Below, piece after piece: positions 33,657 through 41,889 of a stretch of 64,000 nucleotides of DNA. The position numbers and the translations under genes are program-made. The notes under the pieces are model-generated. The model was not told the origin of the DNA. It saw only the letters and a list, made by a program, of their open reading frames with translations, and made no database searches. How positions within the stretch are numbered: position 1 is the stretch's first letter; every line of letters starts with the position of its first letter. This DNA comes from Mucinivorans sp036654415. Its GTDB lineage: Bacteria; Bacteroidota; Bacteroidia; Bacteroidales; Rikenellaceae. Location of the stretch: contig JAVVSB010000004.1 of the NCBI GenBank assembly GCA_036654415.1, positions 1 to 64,000 on the forward strand, read 5' to 3'.

Positions 33657-34009
33657 AAATTTTTCAAATCTTAACACAGATTTTTTGGATACTATTTTTC
33701 TATGCCCTAGGCACGGGAGTTAGTTTTCTTATTGGAGGCATCATCCCAGGTAGCGTTATCGGGATGATGTCTCTTTTTGTAGCACTCTCCCTAGGTTGGT
33801 TAAAGCCAGAGAAGGTTCAAAAAGTGGCTCAGTGGCTCATCCGTTATATGGTGCTATTTTTTCTGCCACCCGCCATTGGCATCATAGCTGCTTGGGACAG
33901 AGTTAGTGGCGATATTTTGGCAATTGGAGTGGCCATGGTAGTCAGTACCACTTTGGTTATTGTCAGCGTAGCATGGACTCAGGAATTTTTTGAAAAGCAT
34001 AGAAAATAA
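33650..34009 (+). CDS. lrgA: LrgA/CidA family holin-like protein
   Basis: 119 residues from a GTG start that overlaps the end of the DHS-like gene by 7 bp. Four membrane helices, with the family motif IIPGSVIGMMSLFVALSLGW near 28-47 and MVLFFLPPAIGIIA near 66-79. LrgA normally sits directly before lrgB and the pair acts together; here the next gene is a phosphotransacylase and lrgB is at 13936 on the other strand. Its place between two soluble enzymes suggests a transport or overflow-metabolism role rather than lysis, in line with the pyruvate/acetate transport shown for LrgAB in other bacteria. Confidence 0.9.
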   Translation: MVKIFQILTQIFWILFFYALGTGVSFLIGGIIPGSVIGMMSLFVALSLGWLKPEKVQKVAQWLIRYMVLFFLPPAIGIIAAWDRVSGDILAIGVAMVVSTTLVIVSVAWTQEFFEKHRK

Positions 34010-34020
34010 TAATTAACACA

Positions 34021-34923
34021 ATGATTACAAAATTAGAACAATTGACAGAAGCTGTCAAACTACGCCATCGCAGGCGGTTAGTGGTGGCATACGCACAAGA
34101 TGCTCACACACTTTGTGCGGTAAACGAAGCCGTGCAAATGGGCATAATCGAGGCGATTCTGATTGGCAATCGCAAAGAGATTAAGACCGTAGCCGATGAA
34201 AATAATATTGACTTAGAACCTTTTATGATTCGCGAAGAGACTTCTGATACAGCCTGTGTGGCACACGCGGTGTCGATGGTACGCAACGGGCAGGCCGATA
34301 TTTTAATGAAGGGGCTGGTTAGTACCGATAAATATATGCGCGGTATTCTTAGCAAAGAGAACGGATTGGTACCACCTAAAGCCACGCTTAGCCATGTGGC
34401 TGTTTTGGAGATACCTTCGTACCATAAACTACTTGTAATAACCGATGTAGCAGTTATACCTACACCTGAGCTTAGTCAAAAAATTGCTATGGTAAAGTAC
34501 GTGGGTACAGTGGCCAAAACCTTAGGTATCCAGGTGCCTAGAATTGCAATGATTACACCCACCGAACAGGTATTGCCTGGGATTCAATCATGTTTTGATG
34601 CGGCTGTTATTGCCAAGATGAGCGAACGTGGACAGTTCCCTGGTTTGATTGTCGATGGCCCTTTGGCCTTGGACGTGGCTATAGACCCAGAAACAGTAAA
34701 AGTAAAACGACTAACCTCGGCCGTAGGTGGCGATGCCGACTGTTTGGTGTTTCCAAACTTGGAGGCAGCGAATGTGTTTTTCAAGACAGCAACCAAGATG
34801 ATGGGGGCCAAACTAGCCGCCATGGTTGTCGGTACCAACTCCCCTTGTGTATTGACCTCGCGCGGTGACAGCCAACAAAGTAAACTATACTCAATTGCCT
34901 TGGCCGCACTATCGGTCAAATAG
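34021..34923 (+). CDS. ptb: Phosphate butyryltransferase-like enzyme
   Basis: 300 residues of the phosphotransacylase family, closer to Ptb than to Pta: the start MITKLEQLTEAVKLRHRRRL, GQADILMKGLVSTDKYMRGIL, THVAV-like LSHVAVLEIPSYHKLLVITDVAVIPTP split around the active site, IVDGPLALDVAID and AANVFFKTATKMMGA all fit Ptb. Ptb converts butyryl-CoA (or other short acyl-CoA) to the acyl phosphate for a kinase. No butyrate kinase gene follows; the acetate kinase at 29371 might serve instead. Third gene of the DHS-like/lrgA/ptb operon, ending at a 17-bp hairpin. Confidence 0.85.
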   Translation: MITKLEQLTEAVKLRHRRRLVVAYAQDAHTLCAVNEAVQMGIIEAILIGNRKEIKTVADENNIDLEPFMIREETSDTACVAHAVSMVRNGQADILMKGLVSTDKYMRGILSKENGLVPPKATLSHVAVLEIPSYHKLLVITDVAVIPTPELSQKIAMVKYVGTVAKTLGIQVPRIAMITPTEQVLPGIQSCFDAAVIAKMSERGQFPGLIVDGPLALDVAIDPETVKVKRLTSAVGGDADCLVFPNLEAANVFFKTATKMMGAKLAAMVVGTNSPCVLTSRGDSQQSKLYSIALAALSVK

Positions 34924-34940
34924 AGTAGACATTAAAAACA

Positions 34941-34982
34941 AATAACAGAGGCCCAACCTAAAAATGTTGGGCCTCTGTTATT
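34941..34982. terminator. Bidirectional terminator between ptb and tRNA-Thr
   Basis: A perfect 17-bp stem (34941-34957 with 34966-34982, core AACAGAGGCCCAAC). It stops both ptb and the tRNA gene, which ends 2 bp away. Confidence 0.9.
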
Positions 34983-34983
34983 G

Positions 34984-35059
34984 TGGAGCCACAAGCCAGA
35001 TTCGAACTGGCGACCTTTTCGTTACGAATGAAATGCTCTACCGACTGAGCTATTGTGGC
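34984..35059 (-). tRNA. tRNA-Thr (anticodon CGT)
   Basis: A 76-nt cloverleaf on the minus strand: acceptor GCCACAA/TTGTGGC, D stem GCTC/GAGC, anticodon loop TTCGTAA with anticodon CGT (Thr, codon ACG), T arm GCCAG-TTCGAAT-CTGGC, and an encoded CCA end. The anticodon stem TTTCA/CGAAA has an A-C mismatch at its last pair (31:39), next to the loop; the other stems are fully paired. It stands alone between ptb and the futalosine-hydrolase-like gene. Confidence 0.93.
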
Positions 35060-35071
35060 AATTATTTGATT

Positions 35072-35641
35072 TTAAGGGTAATAATCCTTTATCTCGGTAA
35101 TTAATGTATCAAAAGAACTTCGCAGAGCCTCAATGGCCTCTCTAATTTTCCAACTCTCTCGCCCTTGGTCCGTGTAGTTTGAAATCGTACGCAATTGCAA
35201 AAAATCAACTCCACAACACTGTGCAGCCTTAAAAAACGCTGCCCCCTCCATGGTCTCAATCTGAGCACTACCTCTACTAATAATAGGTGTGCAAGCAGTA
35301 TTAACACTAATAGCCGAGACTGACGTTAAAGAAAATTTAGTAGCCAAAGGACACTTCAAAATTTCACTCTCAAAAGGTTCAAACCTATCCCCACGCCAAG
35401 CTCCTAAATCACCTTGATAATCTGTGGCTACCAAAACCGATTCGCAAAGGTATAAATTTTTTGTTAATCCACCAGCAATTCCAACCTGAATTGCTAATTT
35501 TGGCGAAAAATTTATCAATCGTTCAGTCACCACTCTGGCTGTACTACCAGCCCCAATACCAGTCACACAAGTCTCAAATTCCAACCCTTCAAATGGTTGG
35601 AGTTCCATGGCTGTAGCTGCCAAAATAAGAATATCTTTCAT
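35072..35641 (-). CDS. mqnB: Futalosine hydrolase-like nucleosidase
   Basis: 190 residues from the ATG at 35641 (MKDILILAATAMELQPFE). I reject the longer frame to 35737 because the promoter element at 35647-35654 lies inside it. The fold is that of MTA/SAH nucleosidases (ILILAATAMEL, VTGIGAGSTARVV, QVGIAGGLTKNL) but the signature is METMEGAAFFKAA rather than the usual MEMEGAA, and WKIREAI near the end resembles Bacteroidetes futalosine hydrolase. That enzyme splits futalosine in menaquinone synthesis. MTA/SAH nucleosidase is the alternative. Only 13 bp from the tRNA and transcribed towards it. Confidence 0.75.
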   Translation of the reverse strand: MKDILILAATAMELQPFEGLEFETCVTGIGAGSTARVVTERLINFSPKLAIQVGIAGGLTKNLYLCESVLVATDYQGDLGAWRGDRFEPFESEILKCPLATKFSLTSVSAISVNTACTPIISRGSAQIETMEGAAFFKAAQCCGVDFLQLRTISNYTDQGRESWKIREAIEALRSSFDTLITEIKDYYP

Positions 35642-35646
35642 GCTGA

Positions 35647-35654
35647 CAAAGGTA
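35647..35654 (-). promoter_or_regulatory. -7 element 5 nt before the mqnB-like ATG
   Basis: TACCTTTG on the minus strand with five bases between it and the ATG at 35641. Transcription would begin at about the start codon, giving a leaderless mRNA. Confidence 0.6.
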
Positions 35655-35670
35655 CAAAAAATATCTACAT

Positions 35671-35722
35671 GACAGAATTTGTCAGAATTTGGCAGGCCAA
35701 GGGAGTTTGGCACAAAGATTGT
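35671..35722 (+). promoter_or_regulatory. Possible dnaK control region: 10-bp direct repeats and sigma-54-like element
   Basis: GACAGAATTT-GTCAGAATTT-GGCAG (35671-35695) is a 10-bp repeat, about 2.5 copies. Eleven bases later TGGCAC (35708-35713), five bases, then TTGT (35719-35722) keeps the -24/-12 spacing of sigma-54 promoters, with one mismatch (T for C). No TAnnTTTG element precedes dnaK. The assignment is by pattern only. Confidence 0.4.
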
Positions 35723-35764
35723 AGATAAGGCAGACAAAGAAATTAATTAAAAAACAATACAACA

Positions 35765-37678
35765 ATGGCAAAAATTATTGGAATCGACCTTGGTACAACC
35801 AACTCTTGCGTCTCTGTAATGGAGGGTAACGACCCTGTGGTTATACCTTCAGCAGAGGGACAACGTACCACCCCTTCGATAGTAGCCTTCACAAAAGAAG
35901 GTGAGCGTAAAGTGGGAGAACCTGCTAAACGTCAAGCAATTACTAATCCTGAAAACACTATTTTTTCAATTAAACGTTTTATGGGTGAAAGTTTTGAACA
36001 GGTAAGCAAAGAGATTGCACGCGTACCATATAAAGTGGTGCGAAGCGCAAATGATACACCTGTAATCGAAATTGTAGATAAGAAATATACACCACAAGAG
36101 ATATCGGCAATGATTCTTCAGAAGATGAAAAAGACAGCCGAGGATTACTTGGGCCAGTCAGTACATGAGGCTGTTATTACCGTGCCTGCTTATTTCTCAG
36201 ACTCTCAGCGTCAAGCTACAAAAGAAGCAGGTGAGATTGCAGGACTAAAAGTTCGTCGTATCATCAACGAGCCTACAGCAGCGGCTTTGGCCTATGGTTT
36301 GGACCGCGCTAATAAGGATGAAAAGATTGCAGTCTTTGACCTTGGTGGTGGTACATTCGATATCTCTATTTTGGAGTTAGGTGATGGCGTCTTTGAGGTA
36401 AAATCAACTAATGGTGATACACACTTGGGTGGTGATGACTTCGACCACGTTATTATTGACTTCTTGGCTGAGGAGTTTAAAAGTCAACACAACGTTGACC
36501 TACGCCGCGACCCAATGGCATTACAACGTTTGAAAGAGGCTGCCGAAAAAGCTAAAATTGAGCTTTCGTCTGCAACACAGACAGAAATCAACCTGCCTTA
36601 TATTATGCCTATCGACGGCATACCTCAGCACTTAGTAGTTAGCCTTACACGTGCCAAGTTTGAGCAACTAGCCGACCGCTTGATACAATCTACCATTGAG
36701 CCATGCCGTAAAGCCTTGGCTGATGCAGGTCTTCAGGCCTCTCAAGTTGACGAGGTGATTTTGGTTGGTGGTTCAACCCGTATGCCCGCTATCCAGGCTG
36801 TAGTTGAAAAGTTCTTTGGCAAGGTGCCTAACCGTAGTGTTAACCCAGACGAAGTAGTAGCCATTGGTGCTGCAATTCAAGGTGGTGTGCTCACTGGCGA
36901 AGTTAAAGATGTGTTACTGCTAGACGTAACCCCTCTATCGCTGGGTATAGAAACCATGGGTGGAGTAATGACCAAACTTATCGAGTCTAACACCACTATA
37001 CCAACCAAGAAGAGCGAGACATTCTCAACGGCCAGCGACAACCAGCCTTCGGTACAGATTCATGTTATTCAAGGTGAGCGTCCATTGGCCTCACAGAACA
37101 AATCATTGGGTCAGTTCCACTTGGACGGTATTCCAATGGCTCCGCGTGGTGTACCTCAGATTGAAGTTACATTCGATATTGACGCCAACGGCATCCTCCA
37201 CGTTTCGGCCAAAGATAAGGGTACAGGTAAAGAGCAATCCATACGTATCGAAGCTAGTTCAGGTTTAACTGAAGCCGAAATCGAGCGTATGCGTACAGAA
37301 GCTCGTGCCAACGAAGCTACCGACCGTGCCGAAAAAGAGCGTATTGACAAGCTAAACCAAGCCGATGCGTTGATTTTTAGCACCGAGAAACAGCTCAAAG
37401 AGTATGGTGATAAAATTTCTGCAGACAAAAAAGCTACTATAGAGACTGCATTAGCTGGCTTGAAAGATGCTCATAAGTCACAAAACCTAGCCGATATAGA
37501 CAACTTTACAGATGCCATGACCAAGGCTTGGGAAGCTGCCTCACAAGATATGCAAGGCTCGGCCTCGGCTTCTGCTGGACCTGGGGCAGGTTCTCAGCAA
37601 CAACAACAAGCCAAGCAAGAATCTACCCAACAGGGCAATCAAGAACCACAGGATGTGGAGTTTGAAGAGGTCAAATAA
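35765..37678 (+). CDS. dnaK: Chaperone DnaK (Hsp70)
   Basis: 637 residues, typical DnaK length. ATPase motifs: IIGIDLGTTNSCVSVMEG, VITVPAYFSDSQRQATK, FDLGGGTFDISIL, VILVGGSTRMPAIQ; then the substrate domain with DVTPLSLGIETMGG and a Gln/Ser/Gly-rich tail ending QDVEFEEVK, the EEVD-like bacterial end. No dnaJ or grpE follows; the gene stands alone with its own terminator. Upstream DNA holds the repeats and a possible alternative-sigma promoter. The gene is intact. Confidence 0.98.
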   Translation: MAKIIGIDLGTTNSCVSVMEGNDPVVIPSAEGQRTTPSIVAFTKEGERKVGEPAKRQAITNPENTIFSIKRFMGESFEQVSKEIARVPYKVVRSANDTPVIEIVDKKYTPQEISAMILQKMKKTAEDYLGQSVHEAVITVPAYFSDSQRQATKEAGEIAGLKVRRIINEPTAAALAYGLDRANKDEKIAVFDLGGGTFDISILELGDGVFEVKSTNGDTHLGGDDFDHVIIDFLAEEFKSQHNVDLRRDPMALQRLKEAAEKAKIELSSATQTEINLPYIMPIDGIPQHLVVSLTRAKFEQLADRLIQSTIEPCRKALADAGLQASQVDEVILVGGSTRMPAIQAVVEKFFGKVPNRSVNPDEVVAIGAAIQGGVLTGEVKDVLLLDVTPLSLGIETMGGVMTKLIESNTTIPTKKSETFSTASDNQPSVQIHVIQGERPLASQNKSLGQFHLDGIPMAPRGVPQIEVTFDIDANGILHVSAKDKGTGKEQSIRIEASSGLTEAEIERMRTEARANEATDRAEKERIDKLNQADALIFSTEKQLKEYGDKISADKKATIETALAGLKDAHKSQNLADIDNFTDAMTKAWEAASQDMQGSASASAGPGAGSQQQQQAKQESTQQGNQEPQDVEFEEVK

Positions 37679-37702
37679 AACCGACTCAATAACGTTTTGA
37701 AG

Positions 37703-37743
37703 AAGCAATGCCGCACTTTTTTGAGTGTGGCATTGCTTTTTTT
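37703..37743 (+). terminator. Terminator after dnaK
   Basis: Stem AAGCAATGCC-GCAC with GTGTGGCATTGCTT and a T7 tail; the loop is a T run. Confidence 0.85.
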
Positions 37744-37745
37744 AC

Positions 37746-37753
37746 TACCTTTG
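37746..37753 (+). promoter_or_regulatory. -7 element 5 nt before the metallophosphoesterase ATG
   Basis: TACCTTTG directly past the dnaK terminator, with five bases between it and the ATG at 37759; another leaderless arrangement. TTTG lies 22 bp upstream inside the hairpin. Confidence 0.6.
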
Positions 37754-37758
37754 TTCGC

Positions 37759-38832
37759 ATGATTATAGTCATTGTCCTTATGTCGTTAGCGGTAATAGGC
37801 TTACTGCTTGATGCTTATATTTATTATCGTACCCTTCGCCATGCAAGCTCATGCCGATGGTTATCTTTATGATGAGCTTTTTACCAAAACTGATTTTCGC
37901 CCTCTTTTCGATAATTGAACTGCTTGTCAGCAAAATTTTCAAACGTTCTATGCACTGGCTTCTCTACTGTGGTCTACTGCTTGGATTATCTTTATTGGGA
38001 GTCATGATGTGGGGAGTAAGTATAACTCGCAATAACATAAAAATAAGCCAAGTAGATATTATTTCAAAAGAACTACCTGAATCTTTTAATGGCTTCAAGA
38101 TTGCATTTTTCTCGGATGTTCACCTAGGCAATTTAGGGGGTAACCAAGCTTTTTTAAACCAATTAGTCGATAAAATCAACAGTCTTGATGCCGATATAGT
38201 CTTTCAAGGTGGCGACTTTGTAAATGCCCACAGTAGCGAATTTACGCCCTTAATAAAGGCTATTTTTGAAAGAATCACCTCACCAGTGTACTCTGTATTA
38301 GGTAACCACGATTTAGGTATCTATATCAATAACCTCACACCAGAAAAGGAGAGAGCCTCGCTCGAACAAGTTATCGCCCTACAAAAGCAGATGGGATGGC
38401 AAGTACTAATTGACCAACAGCTCTGGCTACACCGTAATGGAGATAGTATTTCGCTAGCAGGACTCAACTATCCAAAAAGCAAAACTAGGTATCAGCCAAC
38501 AACCCATTGACCCCAAGGCCTTTGTACAGACCATGGCCAATGTCCCTGATTCGGCCTTCTCCATTGTCATTTCGCATACCCCGTCAATGTGGGATTTTGT
38601 CCCAAAGGCTGTCTCGCAGGTTAATCTTATGATTTCGGGACACGTACATAGCGGTCAGGTCAAAGTCTGTGGTCACTCTCCAGCAAGTTATCTATATCCA
38701 TTATGGTCGGGGCTTTATCTGGACCGCGGTCGTTACCTGTATGTCAACGATGGCATTGGTTATGTAGCTTTCCCCATGCGTATTGGCGCAAACCCAGAAA
38801 TCACACTATTTACCCTTAAACGAAAAAGTTAA
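37759..38832 (+). pseudogene. Metallophosphoesterase with N-terminal membrane part, broken by two frame changes
   Basis: Three frames are needed. From the ATG at 37759, a 37-codon piece with one membrane helix and DAYIYYR (as in intact Bacteroidetes relatives) ends at TGA 37870. The main body is in another frame (37851-38510): a membrane part with PKLIFALFSIIELL, then the phosphoesterase core FFSDVHLGN (metal Asp/His), GGDFVNAH, LGNHDLG. It breaks near base 38483 in an A4 run; removing one A restores LGISQQPIDPKAFVQTM and the rest (VISHTPSMWD, ISGHVHSGQ, NDGIGYVAFPMR) in the third frame to 38832. In relatives a longer membrane domain with further helices lies between the first two pieces, so material is probably missing there. 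Two lesions point to real decay. Its end overlaps the GH13 start (TAATG). Confidence 0.75.
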
Positions 38833-40139
38833 TGAGTCAACTTCTATTCCCCATCCATTCCCGTCAAGGTAAAAAACACCCCACGTGGAGCTATGAGGCG
38901 GTAATATATGAATTCAACGTTCGCCAATTTACTCCCCAAGGTACCTTTGATGCCGCTCAGAAACACCTACCTCGCCTGCGCGCTATGGGGATTGATATTT
39001 TATGGATGATGCCCATTTTCCCTATCGGTGAACTCAGACGTAAAGGCTCTTTAGGTAGCTACTATTCGATAAAGGATTACACAGCCGTCAACCACGAATT
39101 TGGAACAATGGAGGACTTTATCGCCTTTATTGACCACGCCCACTCCCTGGGAATGTATGTGATTCTGGATTGGGTGGCCAACCACACCTCAAGAGATGCA
39201 GTTTGGACCACGAATAAAAATTGGTATGAGTGGGATAGTACAAAAAACGAAATTGCCACTCCATTCGATTGGAGCGACACCGCAAAACTAGATTATTCAA
39301 ACCCTCAGATGCGCCATGCAATGGTAGAGGCCATGATTTTTTGGCTTACCAAGGCTCATATTGATGGTTTTAGGATGGACATGGCTATGTTGGTCCCTAC
39401 GGAATTTTGGGAGTGGGCCACTCCTCAATTAGAGGATGTGCGCGCTGACCTATTTATGTTGGCCGAGGCCGAGGGGGTTGAATTTCACCACCGCGCCTTT
39501 GATGCCACCTACGGTTGGCAGATGCACCATCTACTCAACGATATAGCACAAGGCAAATGTAATGCCCACTCACTTAGGGCTATGATTAGCCACAAGGCAT
39601 GGGAATATGGAGCTGAACCATTACAGATGCAATTCACCTCGAACCATGATGAAAACAGCTGGAACGGAACAGAATACGAACGTATGGGAGATGCTGCACT
39701 TCAAATGACTGCTCTAACCTTTATATTACACGGCATGCCAATGATTTACAGCGGTCAAGAGACAGCTCTAAATCGTCGATTACAGTTTTTTGATAAGGAT
39801 TGCATCGAATGGCAGTTTGGACAAGATGTAGAACTGTTATACTCTAAGTTATGCGCCTTAAAGCACTCTCATCCAGCCCTTGGTGGTGGAGCAGGTGGAG
39901 CTGATATAGTTTCGATGGATTGTGTTGAAGATTGGCGTGTGGTTGGGCTAAAACGAAAAATAGGAGATAGGGTAGTCATGGGGGTATTCAACTTCTCGAA
40001 TTCGGGTGTTGACACCCACTTTAGTGACGAAGATTTCAACGGACAATACAACGATTTAACTTCGACTCAAACAGCCCATCTCCAGAGTGATAAGCTCTTT
40101 TGGTTACCTGCCCATGGGTGGTATATATATTATAAGTAA
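38832..40139 (+). CDS. GH13 alpha-amylase family enzyme
   Basis: 435 residues, no signal peptide, so cytoplasmic. Conserved GH13 regions are present: region I VILDWVANHTS, region II DGFRMDMAM (nucleophile Asp), region III MLAEAEG (Glu), region IV FTSNHDENSW (Asp/His). The C-terminal domain is short and beta-rich. Likely an alpha-glucan hydrolase or transferase acting on imported malto-oligosaccharides or on stored glycogen; specificity cannot be read from sequence here. It starts within the stop codon of the metallophosphoesterase gene, so in relatives the two are presumably coupled. Confidence 0.9.
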   Translation: MSQLLFPIHSRQGKKHPTWSYEAVIYEFNVRQFTPQGTFDAAQKHLPRLRAMGIDILWMMPIFPIGELRRKGSLGSYYSIKDYTAVNHEFGTMEDFIAFIDHAHSLGMYVILDWVANHTSRDAVWTTNKNWYEWDSTKNEIATPFDWSDTAKLDYSNPQMRHAMVEAMIFWLTKAHIDGFRMDMAMLVPTEFWEWATPQLEDVRADLFMLAEAEGVEFHHRAFDATYGWQMHHLLNDIAQGKCNAHSLRAMISHKAWEYGAEPLQMQFTSNHDENSWNGTEYERMGDAALQMTALTFILHGMPMIYSGQETALNRRLQFFDKDCIEWQFGQDVELLYSKLCALKHSHPALGGGAGGADIVSMDCVEDWRVVGLKRKIGDRVVMGVFNFSNSGVDTHFSDEDFNGQYNDLTSTQTAHLQSDKLFWLPAHGWYIYYK

Positions 40140-40160
40140 CGCTCTGCGGGAAATTATCAT

Positions 40161-40191
40161 TTTGGTAATTTAATATTTTTATATACCTTTG
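40161..40191 (+). promoter_or_regulatory. Promoter of the acyl-AMP ligase/ACP operon
   Basis: TTTG (40161-40164), 19-bp spacer, TACCTTTG (40184-40191): exact match to the Bacteroidetes consensus, 22 bp before the ATG at 40214. Confidence 0.8.
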
Positions 40192-40213
40192 ATGACATTT
40201 ATATAGCTGTTAT

Positions 40214-41845
40214 ATGCACACAATATTAACTTTTTCAGACCTTTTATCTCGCTCCACAGAGTTATTCGCAGAGCGTGATGCTTTTAGGTATCGCTATTTA
40301 AAAGGTTATAAATCTATAAGTTACAAAGACTTTGAAGCTGATGTACTTGCCCTGTCATCGTGGCTAAAGGTAAACGGTTTGTCATCAAATCATATCGCTG
40401 TAGTTGGTGAGAATAGTTACCATTGGGTAGTCGTTTACATGGCCACTGTGGTTAGCGGAGGTACGATAGTGCCAGTTGACAAAGAACTTTCAACAGTGGA
40501 GATGGCCAATGTTATAACACAAAGTGAAGCCAAGGCTCTATTTTGTTCTGAAGATTATCTTGAAGTGGCTGATGAACTTAAGCAGACCTTCGATATACCA
40601 TTCTATGCTATTAACTGTGACCAATGCGACCAATATACACCCCTGAGCGACTTATTAGTTCAAGGCACATCTCTCTATGTCAAAGACCCATCTTTGGCTC
40701 GTGGTGAAAAATGGCCACAAGATGTGGCTTCAATTGTATTCACCTCTGGAACCACTGGTTTTAGTAAAGGTGTAATGCTTACACGCGAGAATCTGATTTC
40801 TAACGTGCTCTCGTCCGATGAATTTATACAGCTCGGTGATTGTGTCCTTTCCGTCTTGCCCATGAGTCATACGTATGAATTTACACTTGATATTCTGTTT
40901 TCAATATACCAAGGGAGGACTATTGCAATCAATAATTCAATCAAAAATTTTGCACAAAATATCAAACTTTTTGCCCCCACTGATATGTTACTTGTACCGC
41001 TTGTTGCCGTTGGCATATACAACAATATATGGAACGGCATCAGAGCGCAAGGCAAAGAGAAACTCGTGCGTACGATGATTGTGGTGAGTAATACACTACG
41101 GATTTTGGGTATAGACCTCCGACGAAAGTTATTCAAATCTATTTTGGATGCCTTGGGCGGTCGCCTAAATGCCCTTTTTGTTGGCGGTGCTCCCGTCGAG
41201 CCTTCGTTGGTCAAGGGATTTGGTGATTTGGGTATTCAAGTCAACATCGGATACGGAATCACAGAATGTTCACCATTGGTAAATGGTAATATAACAGGAA
41301 AACCCAAGTATTCAGATACTTGTGGTGTCTCTATGCCTCATGTAGAAATCAGAATCAACCAACCAAACGAAAAAGGGGAGGGTGAGATTGAAGTGCGCGG
41401 CAAGAGTGTAATGGTGGGCTATTATAAAAATGAAGCAGCTACAAAAAAAGCCTTTCATGATGGTTGGTTCCGTACAGGCGATATCGGACGTGTGGACAAG
41501 CGTGGTAACTTACACATTACAGGCAGACTTAAGAATCTGATTGTACTCAAAAACGGTAAAAACGTCTACCCCGAAGAGCTGGAGAGCATTATCGAAAAAA
41601 TCACCCCAGTAAAAGAAGTTGTTGTCGGAGCATCTGGTAATGGGGCTAGTGAAGAACTTTTTATTCGTGCCGACATTTTTATCGACCCCGAAACCGAACT
41701 CTCAAAGCAAGCCTCACAAGATAAAATCAGAAAAGAGATAGAGCAACTCAATAATAATTTGCCATATTATAAACGTATTGCCGCAGTGACTTTCCGCGAC
41801 AAAGAATTCGCAAAAACAACAACTAAGAAAATTAAACGTTTCTAA
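40214..41845 (+). CDS. AMP-dependent acyl-CoA/acyl-ACP ligase
   Basis: 543 residues of the ANL superfamily. Motifs in order: VFTSGTTGFSKGVMLTRE (AMP/phosphate loop), LPMSHTYEFTLDI, GYGITECSPLVNG (adenine site), WFRTGDIGRVDKRGNLH (ribose Asp) and the C-terminal swivelling domain ending KTTTKKIKRF with the catalytic Lys. It activates a fatty or other carboxylic acid as acyl-AMP. Because the next gene is an acyl carrier protein, loading onto that ACP rather than CoA is a good possibility. The gap is 44 bp with no hairpin. Confidence 0.9.
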   Translation: MHTILTFSDLLSRSTELFAERDAFRYRYLKGYKSISYKDFEADVLALSSWLKVNGLSSNHIAVVGENSYHWVVVYMATVVSGGTIVPVDKELSTVEMANVITQSEAKALFCSEDYLEVADELKQTFDIPFYAINCDQCDQYTPLSDLLVQGTSLYVKDPSLARGEKWPQDVASIVFTSGTTGFSKGVMLTRENLISNVLSSDEFIQLGDCVLSVLPMSHTYEFTLDILFSIYQGRTIAINNSIKNFAQNIKLFAPTDMLLVPLVAVGIYNNIWNGIRAQGKEKLVRTMIVVSNTLRILGIDLRRKLFKSILDALGGRLNALFVGGAPVEPSLVKGFGDLGIQVNIGYGITECSPLVNGNITGKPKYSDTCGVSMPHVEIRINQPNEKGEGEIEVRGKSVMVGYYKNEAATKKAFHDGWFRTGDIGRVDKRGNLHITGRLKNLIVLKNGKNVYPEELESIIEKITPVKEVVVGASGNGASEELFIRADIFIDPETELSKQASQDKIRKEIEQLNNNLPYYKRIAAVTFRDKEFAKTTTKKIKRF

Positions 41846-41889
41846 AGAAGAACAAAATAGAGAAATATTATTTTAACACAAAAAAAGAT

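Noticed and set aside
35642..35737. Longer start of the futalosine-hydrolase-like gene
   Set aside because: Includes the TACCTTTG element and the extra residues do not match the nucleosidase fold.
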